This document shows, one piece after another, positions 15,601-21,814 of a DNA stretch of 24,736 bases. The first letter of the stretch is position 1; the number at the start of each line of letters is the position of its first letter. Made by a program: the position numbers and the translations under genes. The stretch covers positions 1 through 24,736 of the forward strand of contig DAIRGS010000080.1 in the NCBI GenBank assembly GCA_036794395.1, written 5' to 3'. Source of the stretch: DASXMX01 sp036794395. GTDB lineage: Bacteria > Planctomycetota > Phycisphaerae > Tepidisphaerales > Tepidisphaeraceae. The notes beneath the pieces were generated by a model that was not told the origin of the DNA, ran no database searches, and was given only the letters and a program-made list of their open reading frames with translations.

Positions 15601-16565
15601 TCAGCCTCATTCTCGATTGAATTGATGGGCAAGCCCGCATTCTCGACGGGCTCAAATTCATCGCCGTGAACCCTGCAACGATAGATATCAAACTTTCCGA
15701 TCCCACCCGGGCGATTTGAGGCAAAGTAGAGGAAGTCCCCCGCCGGGGACATGCAGCTGGCTCCTTCGGTGAAGGGCGTGTTTACACCGGGGATTTCGCG
15801 GGCGTGATGGTAGGCCAATGGCCGGGCAGGCAGGGTTGTGGGCTGACTCGTGGGCGCGCCCGCTTGAGGCGCAAGCGATGGGGTAGCATCGGCGATCCAC
15901 AAGTCATAATCGCTGCTTACGGTTTCACGGATGGTGGAGCGCCAAGCTTCGTTCTGCTCGCGCTTGGCGGCCATCCGGTTGGTCGCGAAAATCAGTCGCC
16001 GGCCATCAGGGGTGGGATCAGGATTAAACTCGTTGAACTCGCTGTTGACCTCGGGCCCAAGATTGAAGGGCTCACCCCAGCCTGATTGCGTCCGCGGTGC
16101 GGCCCAGATGTCGTACCCCCCAAGTCCCCCTGGCCGATTTGAATAAAACAGCAGATAATTTCCGTCGCCCGTAACCCGCGGCCCCAGTGAATCGGATGTT
16201 CCATTGACCGCGTCGACCGCCGTCGGAGCAGTCCATGCATTGTTGCGGCGCAGACTCAGGTAAATCTTCGCGTTCTGTCCGGCTTTCCCGCGGACAAAAT
16301 AGAGTTCCGTGCCATCGGGCGAGAGCGACGGTTCATACACCTGCTCGTCGCTGGCGAATCCTTCCAGCGATTGCGGACGCGTCCACACGACTTCGCGCAC
16401 GCGCGTGCCTCGATCTGAAATGCGAACCGTCCCGCCATCGGTCCAGATTTTGGGTCCGGTGAAGAACCAGATCGCTGTCGCTCCCAGCAGCACAGCCGCG
16501 ACCGCGCCGCCAACGATCCACCCCCGCTTTCGGCGCGGAGCAACTTGTGTGGCCGTATCCTCCAT
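12687..16565 (-). CDS. TolA/TolB-like fusion: PD40 propeller, SxxxH helix, linker, toroid domain
   Basis: A 1292-residue membrane protein. Segments: basic N-terminus (RRKR) and helix 1 (about 15-36); a PD40/WD40-like propeller (about 75-350) with repeats of the form SPDGTELYF, TGDGNYLLFYSNRPGG, TPDGRRLIFATNR and SPAGDFLYFASNRPGG; helix 2 (369-388) and helix 3 (398-422); a linker of about 500 residues rich in Ala, Pro, Ser and Val (about 440-940) with a recurring VSRVAPG-like motif; and an alpha/alpha-toroid domain of the squalene-cyclase/prenyltransferase-like fold (about 950-1282; e.g. GGWRYSPNEIGDSSVFGWQ). Helix 3 contains SVLVH (Ser406, His410), the SxxxH pattern of TonB and TolA helices that contact ExbB/TolQ. 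Predicted topology puts propeller, linker and toroid in the periplasm. It is the last gene after exbB and exbD. Start ATG 16565 follows AAAGG by 8 nt. No DxDD-type cyclase active site is convincing, so the toroid is probably non-enzymatic. Confidence 0.9.
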   Translation of the reverse strand: MEDTATQVAPRRKRGWIVGGAVAAVLLGATAIWFFTGPKIWTDGGTVRISDRGTRVREVVWTRPQSLEGFASDEQVYEPSLSPDGTELYFVRGKAGQNAKIYLSLRRNNAWTAPTAVDAVNGTSDSLGPRVTGDGNYLLFYSNRPGGLGGYDIWAAPRTQSGWGEPFNLGPEVNSEFNEFNPDPTPDGRRLIFATNRMAAKREQNEAWRSTIRETVSSDYDLWIADATPSLAPQAGAPTSQPTTLPARPLAYHHAREIPGVNTPFTEGASCMSPAGDFLYFASNRPGGIGKFDIYRCRVHGDEFEPVENAGLPINSIENEADPALAFNGFRMFFSSDRPGADGRYHLLASDSREVYPERQSRPLPHLGWSWWILIISLLALIPLLLMMRGWEDQRFSMLQKCLLMSVLVHALITFLLSFVAVTQQMAKYVRQEMQMEVAINLGDSRGVDETLAIRSQMSGELPVSSVAPPSMAPVKVESESLVAPTAMAMDVPVSRVAPGAMALAAPVPRVGTPARQEIAAAAQVTPSAAAAPTIDVSRVVPGRLTQSETTPQTVAVQRSGEKQAAASDVATALQGAVGRVEVPVGAVPAATTSGVGVQSPLLATGLAGGVSDVKVAPLTKSASATGPEPAPDGLLPHVAKAEGTEPTFALARQGPTTRSSADAGPVAQQDPQRVELAGAARVGPSTMPSSALASAAPQPIGKSGMNLSAAAIPHADSKIVTDSQIDIRPSPAGGSSAKLASGQPEQPRATGAVAASGPMGNREPVRGPGMVQVADAKVAPASGGSNLSAAPANPVAAVGSMKGSSQAARPAASAGTTVDPEIAGPAILASAGAAKASGAERTPVVGSAGRSAQRVKLDQGPAQVGIPQAIDLAPAPVVASGKSPAGGRGGPGMGGVPTARAQLASAVIKPQISLSALSGPLGPGKSVVPDLTFIRAPEQRKPMLEQLGGTKESEDAVSRGLAYLARVQEQDGHWTRVDDDQRRRSRGRGGHDMACTGFAVLAFLGHDETPDKAGPYREAVSKGVDYLIAHQSEDGDLRGAQRFRGGGSDSANMYDHGIATYALAECAIMTHDPRVTEAALKGAKFIVAAQNEQSGGWRYSPNEIGDSSVFGWQIMALHSAEQVGFEIPPETLDGAKRYIASCGEGRYKLLAGYQPHNGPTAPMTAELLFSRMLLGVELHDEGIDEATRFLARQPPDAQNVDLYYWYYASLSMLHMQNPLWKDWNVLTRESLIRMQETEGPSAGSWATNMKWGDRGGKVFTTALATLTLEVYYRYLPMRKAAETQAAPPQRQ

Positions 16566-16582
16566 CGTGTACACCTTTGGTG

Positions 16583-17008
16583 CTACTTGGCGGTCGATTC
16601 CTGCTGTAGCAAACCGATCTTCAACTCATTGACGCCAGAGTGCTTGCACAGGGTGGCAACGCCGGCGAAATACTTCATGAGGCTTCGCTCATCGGCACGT
16701 ATCAATACCGCGCGATTGGGGTCTGACTTCACCTCGCGCTCGAGCATCTTCCCCAGCTCATCGGTCGAATAGGTTTTGCCGGCGACCACCGTCGAACCAT
16801 CCTGGCGGATATTGATGACGATCTGCTTCGGCGGCGCGGATATGGTTTGAAACGGAGCCGTCCGTGGAAGCTGAACCTTCAGGTCTTTTTCTATTTGCGT
16901 AAAGCTGGTGGCAGCCATGAAAAAGATCAGCAGGTTGAAGGCCATGTCCGTCAGTGGAATGAGATTGAAAGGCTCCTCGCCCTCGCCCTGTACATCGCGA
17001 ATTCGCAT
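16583..17008 (-). CDS. exbD: ExbD/TolR-type biopolymer transport protein
   Basis: A 141-residue single-pass protein, normal for ExbD/TolR. The N-terminal cytoplasmic tail is followed by a helix with the family motif NLIPLTDMAFNLLIFFM, where Asp21 corresponds to the essential proton-relay Asp25 of E. coli ExbD. The periplasmic domain shows the usual pattern IVINIRQDGSTVVAGK, then VLIRADERSLMKYFAGVATLC and a final hydrophobic strand. It should form the channel complex with the ExbB encoded 81 bp upstream and energise the large fusion protein whose gene starts 17 bp downstream. The start has a GAGG ribosome site 6 nt upstream. The name exbD rather than tolR is conventional; the two cannot be separated by sequence alone here. 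Confidence 0.94.
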   Translation of the reverse strand: MRIRDVQGEGEEPFNLIPLTDMAFNLLIFFMAATSFTQIEKDLKVQLPRTAPFQTISAPPKQIVINIRQDGSTVVAGKTYSTDELGKMLEREVKSDPNRAVLIRADERSLMKYFAGVATLCKHSGVNELKIGLLQQESTAK

Positions 17009-17089
17009 TCAAAGCCTCGTCAATTGCGTCGATTCTCGAACGATGAGCTCACGCTGAGTCGAACCGGGCAAGGCCCCTGTGTGTGTTGT

Positions 17090-17926
17090 TCACATGGAGG
17101 CGATTACTGCCGCTTCTTCAGTTGGGTTTACATCGAACCCGGCATCGCGCCCGAACTCGTTGACGGCATCGTTGATCTCAGACACCAGCTTTTCGATTCG
17201 GCCGATGAAGTAGTAGTAGAAGAGCGTGACCACAATTGCGATCGCCAATCCGGCAAACGTGTTGACCATCGCCTCATAGATTCCTTCCGAGAGTTTGTCG
17301 GCATGCCCCGGACCCATGAAGGACGCCACCTGAAACGCTTTGATCATTCCTGCGATGGTTCCGATGAGGCCCAGGAGTGTTGCGACGTTGCCCATGCTGT
17401 ATAGAAACCGCATGTTCTGGCGAAGCTTCAGGGTTTCGTTTGCGCCGGTGTCTTCGATCGCCTTTTCGGCTGCCGCCACGCCCCGCGGCATGCGCCGGAT
17501 CCCCGCGGCGATCATCCGCGCCAATGGCGAGTCGTGATCGTCGCAATATCGCAGGGCCTGCTCGCGATCCTCGCGCGGATCCTGGTAGACATTTTTTAAT
17601 CCGGGCACAAACCCCGCGGGAATCACGCGAGACTTTCGCAGCGCCGCAAATCGTTCAATAATCACGGCAACCGAAAGAATACTGCACAGGGATAGCGGCC
17701 AGATAAAGAAGCCGGCCTTCCAGAACAGATCGATGGGCGACAACTTCGGCATTGGCGCATCAGGTGCGGCTGCCGCCGGTTGAGCGGAAGCATCGGCAGC
17801 AGCCGGCGCGGCAGTCACCGGCGGCGCGGCCACCTGGCCCAGGACCGCGGTTCGCACGATTAACAGCACGCCGAGCACCACGATCACGCCCGGAAGTCCA
17901 ATATGTCCTCGCAACACTCGCATCAT
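17090..17926 (-). CDS. exbB: ExbB/TolQ/MotA-family proton channel
   Basis: A 278-residue membrane protein. An N-terminal hydrophobic segment (about 12-30) is followed by an Ala/Pro-rich stretch (32-60), a helix at about 70-90 (FFIWPLSLCSILSVAVIIERF), a cytoplasmic domain, and the two conserved channel helices: NVATLLGLIGTIAGMIKAF (180-198) and EAMVNTFAGLAIAIVVTLF (218-236). Glu218 and Thr223 match the E-x4-T pattern of the ExbB channel helix (E176 and T181 in E. coli). With ExbD it should convert proton-motive force into motion of a partner protein. ATG 17926 has a GAGG site 5 nt upstream (a second ATG follows directly). It lies 35 bp after the TPR gene. The N-terminal extension with an extra hydrophobic segment is longer than in E. 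coli ExbB but common in many other phyla. Confidence 0.95.
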   Translation of the reverse strand: MMRVLRGHIGLPGVIVVLGVLLIVRTAVLGQVAAPPVTAAPAAADASAQPAAAAPDAPMPKLSPIDLFWKAGFFIWPLSLCSILSVAVIIERFAALRKSRVIPAGFVPGLKNVYQDPREDREQALRYCDDHDSPLARMIAAGIRRMPRGVAAAEKAIEDTGANETLKLRQNMRFLYSMGNVATLLGLIGTIAGMIKAFQVASFMGPGHADKLSEGIYEAMVNTFAGLAIAIVVTLFYYYFIGRIEKLVSEINDAVNEFGRDAGFDVNPTEEAAVIASM

Positions 17927-17961
17927 TACATCCTCGATCTAGTCCAATTCGCGATCGCGCC

Positions 17962-20900
17962 TTATGCCCCGGTCATACTCTTCAGCCGCTCGCGAGCCAT
18001 GCCCGCCTCGGGAGCATCCTTATACTTGTTCACGACCTCGGTGTACTGCTTGCGCGCCTGATCGGGCTGCTTTAATTGCTCAAAGGCGCGCCCCGCCTCG
18101 AATAGCGCCCGCGCCGACCAATCGGCGTATTTGTAAACGTCATCAACCGCCAGCAGCGCCGGTACGGCCTTATCGAACTGCCCCTGCGCCAGAAACGTCT
18201 CGCCAATTTGAAACTGCGCCCGCGCTGCGGTTGCGCCGTTGGTTGATGCGATCACTTTCTGGTACGACTTTCGAGCATCGTCAAATTGTTTCCGGTTTTC
18301 CAGCGCCCATCCGATCCCAAAATTAGCGCGATACGCGAATTCGCTGGAAGGATATTTATCCAGGAATCCGCGATACGTGCGCTCCGACGCCTCGTAGTTC
18401 CCCTGCTCGGCCTGCACCTCGCCCAGCTTGAGCATCGCCACCGATGCATCCTTTTGTCCCGGATACTTTTGAATCATTTCCGCCAGAGCATGCTCAGCGT
18501 TCTGATATTTTTGATCGGCGGCATAGGCAAGGCCCACCTGTAGAAGCGCGGAAGACGCCATGTCTTCACTCCCGCCCCCCTGCCGCGGGTAGGCGGCGAA
18601 GGCGGCAGCGGCCTTGTCGGGCTTTTTCAGTTCCTGATAGCACCATCCCAGGCGATATTCGGCGAGCGCCACCACTTTTCCGTCCGCGCTTTTGTCGCCT
18701 ACGACCTGCTCAAGCAGCGTGGCCGCCTCGCCATACCGTTTGTCATTGTAAATCAGTTCGGCAAGTTCGGTTCTGGCGACGGGCACGAGTTTCGAGGTGG
18801 GATGTTCGGTGAGCAGTTCCCGATACGTTGCCTGGGCCGCGGGGACCTGCTTGGCGTCGCGCTGTGCCCAGGCCAGATCATATAAGACGCTGTCTCCCCC
18901 GGCACCGCTGGCCTGGCCACCCAGTGATTCAAGCAGGCGAAGCGATTCGTCGTTGCGATTCAAATCCTTCAGGCATGCTGCCGCGAGCTGTTTTGCTTTG
19001 ACGACGTATTGACCGTCGGGATGGGCCGAAGCGTATGCCTTCAATGCTTCCACGGCGTGATCGAGCTGCCTGGCCTCGCGCAGCGCCAAGCCTTCCTGAA
19101 ACGCGGCATCGGCGGCAAGTTTGTCGCTGGGGTATTTGGTCGCGGCATCATGCCATGCCGCCGCGGCCTGCGGATAGCGCTTTGCTCCAAACTCGGCCCA
19201 GCCGAGTTGGTACTGGGCCGGTCCCGCGACATCAGGCGACGCTCCGGATCCCACGACGCGCCGAAACGCATTGGATGCCTGGTCGAACTGCTTGTCCTTT
19301 AAATCGAGTTGGCCGCGTTCAAATAACGCGCGCTGTACCCACTGTGAATCGGATCGCCCTTCTGTCGCCAAGGTGAAAGCCTGTTTGGCGGCTTCGATCT
19401 CATTTGCCCGCAGCTTCGCGATGCCCAGCTTGTACTCGGCCTGCGACCGATCCGCCTGCGGCAGGCCGGCGTATCGTTCCAGCGGTCCAGCAGCCTCGGC
19501 AAATTTACCCAGTTGCAGCAGTGAATCTCCCAGAAGTAATGGCGCCTGTTTCAGATCCGCATCCGCGCCCATTCGTGAATCCGCTGCCACCGGGGCTAAA
19601 GTTGCCGCGGCCTTCGCGTAATCTCCGGCAAAGTATTCGCACTGTCCCTGGCGGAACGTGAAACGGAGCCTTCGAGCATCGTCTTTGGTTGCCTCACCCA
19701 GAAGCCCAAACTGCTTGCGGGCCTCAGCATACTTACCCATGAGGAAAAGGTTTTCGGCATCCAACTCCGCGTTTGCGTCGGTGAAGCCGGGCGCTTTCAG
19801 TGCGGCCACCTGCCGGCACAGTTCATGGCTGAGTGGGTACTTGGTCAACTTGTGCAGGCAAAACGCCTGCCGGTATGTCGCCTCGGCGATTTGCGCTGAA
19901 TCCTTGTATTGATCCCGCAGGCTCTGCAACTCCTCCGCCGCCGGCTCAAACTGGCCCAGTTCCATCCGGCAAATGGCATGATCCAATTTGATCTGTGTGA
20001 TGTTGGTCGGCGCGGGGCTTGTCGCAATCAGTTGGTCGAGCCTTCCGATCGCCTGCTGGAAATGTTTCTCAGCGATATCGCATTCGGCCAGACCGTAGTT
20101 GGCTTCCGCGGCCCGATCGGAATCGTCGCGGGCTACGGCGGTAAGCGTGATTCGCGCCGGGCGGGTTTGCCCCGCGGCGAGCTGCGCCAGGCCCAACTGC
20201 AAGCGTGCGGGCTTCAGGTAATTGCTGTTTGGATATCCTTCGACGAGAGCCACCAGGTGCCTGGCGGACTGCTCGAATCTCCCACTTTTGTATGATGCGA
20301 TCCCGAGACTGAATAGCGCATCGGGTTTCCGTGTCTCAGTTGCGGCGGCGAGCATCTGCTCGTATGCCTCGATAGCCGGTTCAAACTTCCCCTGCGCTTC
20401 TTGCGCCTGACCTGCCAGCAAGAGCGCATCTACTTTGTGAGGCGAATCTGGAAACTTTGCCGTTAGCTGCGCGACCGTCGCAACAGTCGCGTCGTTCTTA
20501 TCCTGGGCGCGCTGTGAAAGCGCCTGGAAATACATCGCATCGGCCCCGGAGGTTCCGTTTGGATACTTCGATAGATAATCTTCGCAGCCCTTCGCGGCCA
20601 GCGCATATTTTTTCGCGAGGTAGAGCGATTGCGCCCGGCTCAGTGTCGCAAGTTCGGCGTGCTTGCCTGAACCAAAATGGGCCAGCAGTTCATCAAACGC
20701 CGTGACGGCCTGATCGAAGTGCTCCTGCGAGAGCTCGCAGTGCCCCAGCACCGCCAGCGCCTCCTCCCGCTGATCGAATTTGGCATCCGCCAGTACCTGC
20801 CGAAGCTGACCCACCGCCGGCTCAAACTCCTTTAGCCGGTACCGGCAGATGGCCAGCGCGTAACGAGCGGCTGTTGCCTGGGCATGCTGGGGGTTCTGCC

Positions 20901-21138
20901 CGAGAAAGGCTTCGTACTCTCCCGCGGCGAGCTTATACAGCCCGCGGGAATACAGGCCGTTGGCAGCCAATAGCGATTTTGTTGCGGGGTCTACCTGCTG
21001 ATCTTGCGCCTGTTGCGCTTCGTTTGGGCGAGCGTCCTGGGCATTTGAAATCGTCGCCCCACCGAGGACAGCGCCCATGACTGACCCGAAAACGCGCACA
21101 CCCGCACGCGCTCGCCAACTCGGTTGCATTCGACTCAT
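17962..21138 (-). CDS. Large secreted TPR-repeat protein
   Basis: A 1058-residue protein with a signal peptide (basic start MSRMQPSWRARAG, hydrophobic stretch, cleavage near ISNA-QDA) followed by a short Gln/Asp-rich segment and then tetratricopeptide-type helical repeats over nearly the whole length. Typical units are GLYKLAAGEYEAFLGQNPQHAQA, KKYALAAKGCEDYLSKYPNGTSG and NYEASERTYRGFLDKYPSSEFAYRANFG, spaced about 35-40 residues. Such TPR proteins next to tolQ/tolR-type genes take CpoB/YbgF- or BamD-like scaffold roles in the periplasm; that is the likely role here, but the protein is several times longer than CpoB. First gene of the operon with exbB, exbD and the fusion protein. ATG 21138 is chosen because GGGAAGG lies 7 nt upstream; a GTG two codons earlier is less well placed. 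A promoter with a palindromic operator lies at 21234-21261. Confidence 0.92.
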   Translation of the reverse strand: MSRMQPSWRARAGVRVFGSVMGAVLGGATISNAQDARPNEAQQAQDQQVDPATKSLLAANGLYSRGLYKLAAGEYEAFLGQNPQHAQATAARYALAICRYRLKEFEPAVGQLRQVLADAKFDQREEALAVLGHCELSQEHFDQAVTAFDELLAHFGSGKHAELATLSRAQSLYLAKKYALAAKGCEDYLSKYPNGTSGADAMYFQALSQRAQDKNDATVATVAQLTAKFPDSPHKVDALLLAGQAQEAQGKFEPAIEAYEQMLAAATETRKPDALFSLGIASYKSGRFEQSARHLVALVEGYPNSNYLKPARLQLGLAQLAAGQTRPARITLTAVARDDSDRAAEANYGLAECDIAEKHFQQAIGRLDQLIATSPAPTNITQIKLDHAICRMELGQFEPAAEELQSLRDQYKDSAQIAEATYRQAFCLHKLTKYPLSHELCRQVAALKAPGFTDANAELDAENLFLMGKYAEARKQFGLLGEATKDDARRLRFTFRQGQCEYFAGDYAKAAATLAPVAADSRMGADADLKQAPLLLGDSLLQLGKFAEAAGPLERYAGLPQADRSQAEYKLGIAKLRANEIEAAKQAFTLATEGRSDSQWVQRALFERGQLDLKDKQFDQASNAFRRVVGSGASPDVAGPAQYQLGWAEFGAKRYPQAAAAWHDAATKYPSDKLAADAAFQEGLALREARQLDHAVEALKAYASAHPDGQYVVKAKQLAAACLKDLNRNDESLRLLESLGGQASGAGGDSVLYDLAWAQRDAKQVPAAQATYRELLTEHPTSKLVPVARTELAELIYNDKRYGEAATLLEQVVGDKSADGKVVALAEYRLGWCYQELKKPDKAAAAFAAYPRQGGGSEDMASSALLQVGLAYAADQKYQNAEHALAEMIQKYPGQKDASVAMLKLGEVQAEQGNYEASERTYRGFLDKYPSSEFAYRANFGIGWALENRKQFDDARKSYQKVIASTNGATAARAQFQIGETFLAQGQFDKAVPALLAVDDVYKYADWSARALFEAGRAFEQLKQPDQARKQYTEVVNKYKDAPEAGMARERLKSMTGA

Positions 21139-21233
21139 AAACACACCTTCCCGAATGACCGGTTTGTTAATTCGACCAACCTAATCGGTAGCTCTTGAAA
21201 CCTGCACGTCAAGCCGTTGATCCCACTGCCGGT

Positions 21234-21261
21234 ACGATAGCAAGACTACAAATGTAGTCAA
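21234..21261 (-). promoter_or_regulatory. Promoter of the TPR-exbB-exbD-fusion operon
   Basis: On the minus strand: -35 TTGACT (21261-21256), a 16-nt spacer and -10 TATCGT (21239-21234), 5/6 and 4/6 matches to the sigma70 consensus. It lies about 95 nt upstream of ATG 21138, leaving a leader of roughly 90 nt. The spacer is filled by a perfect palindrome (separate entry). Confidence 0.55.
21244..21259. promoter_or_regulatory. Palindromic operator of the BlaI/MecI/CopY pattern
   Basis: GACTACAAATGTAGTC: two perfect 6-bp arms around AAAT, containing TACA-AA-TGTA. The pattern TACA-N2-TGTA is the known core for BlaI, MecI and CopY repressors. It overlaps the -35 hexamer by 4 bp and occupies most of the spacer, where a bound dimer would block RNA polymerase. 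No repressor gene is in the window. Confidence 0.6.
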
Positions 21262-21495
21262 CCTTGAATGTAAACAGACCTGCGCTGTGTGACGAGTCGC
21301 AGCGGTTCCTTCTAACACGATTAGCCGGCGGATCGCGGTGTGGTGAAGCCCGTGCGTGTGGTAACGCTCAGGTGCGGATCAGGACGTGAAGAAATGGATC
21401 GAATTGCAGCGCGGCTTTTCCACCGCGCATGCGGGGTTCACACTTGGGTGCGCACAAATGTTGATGAGCGACGATCGGGGCTGCGGCTAAACGAC

Positions 21496-21517
21496 GGTGC
21501 GCGATTGCGCGCCTTTT
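21496..21517 (+). terminator. Orphan intrinsic-terminator-like hairpin
   Basis: GGTGCGC (21496-21502), loop GATT, GCGCGCC (21507-21513), then TTTT. The stem is 7 bp with one G-U pair. No recognised plus-strand gene ends here, so it may be fortuitous, or end an unrecognised short transcript. Confidence 0.3.
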
Positions 21518-21522
21518 CGTGG

Positions 21523-21542
21523 CATGGGGCTTCCAGCCCATG
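21523..21542. repeat. Short hairpin repeat 'CATGGGGCTTCCAGCCCATG'
   Basis: Arms CATGGGGC and GCCCATG pair with one bulged G around TTCCA. The unit resembles short palindromic repeats seen between genes in planctomycetes; only one copy was noticed in this window. Confidence 0.5.
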
Positions 21543-21579
21543 ATCGAGGGGCATGATCATCGGCGACGCGTGTGATTAG

Positions 21580-21659
21580 GGAAAACCAACCTTCGACTGT
21601 TGGACAACCTTCTGAATTTTCCGCCAGAACCATGCCCGGTTCCGGCGTGTTGGTTTTCC
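21580..21659. repeat. 80-bp nested inverted repeat
   Basis: Outer arms GGAAAACCAAC (21580-21590) and GTTGGTTTTCC (21649-21659) are exact 11-bp complements. Inside, CGCCAGAACC (21622-21631) pairs with GGTTCCGGCG (21638-21647) apart from one mismatch. It could be a structured RNA or a small mobile-element remnant; nothing identifies it further. Confidence 0.6.
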
Positions 21660-21698
21660 AATATCTGATCCGGTGCCAGGTCCGAAGCGTCCCCAGAC

Positions 21699-21777
21699 CA
21701 CGGCCTGTCTTCGACCCTGAGGCTCTCTTCGAGCCTGAGCCTCAGAGCCGAAGGCAGACCCGAAGGGGAAGGCCGTG
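21699..21777. repeat. Hairpin element with 33 bp shared with 10906-10938
   Basis: Outer arms CACGGCCT (21699-21706) and AGGCCGTG (21770-21777) pair exactly, and inner arms CTGAGGCTC (21717-21725) and GAGCCTCAG (21737-21745) pair exactly. Positions 21723-21755 equal the reverse complement of 10906-10938. This copy is longer and more complete. Confidence 0.8.
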
Positions 21778-21814
21778 CCACTTCAAGGCAATGGCGCGGA
21801 CGCGCACGTTTCTT

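Larger units (their letters stand above)
21139..21814. other. Gene-free stretch with promoter, operator and hairpin elements
   Basis: About 675 bp between two minus-strand genes. The part next to the TPR gene holds its promoter and operator (21234-21261). The rest contains an orphan plus-strand terminator-like hairpin (21496-21517), a short hairpin repeat (21523-21542), an 80-bp nested inverted repeat (21580-21659) and a second hairpin element (21699-21777) that shares 33 bp with 10906-10938. The short open frames here do not look like proteins. Confidence 0.75.

Noticed and set aside
21340..21543. 67-residue plus-strand open frame in the gene-free region
   Set aside because: Arg-rich composition, no ribosome site and overlap with terminator-like and repeat hairpins.
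21580..21659. Possible integron attC recombination site
   Set aside because: The size and the AAC/GTT arm ends fit loosely, but the flanks do not match RYYYAAC and GTTRRRY, and there is no cassette array or integrase.
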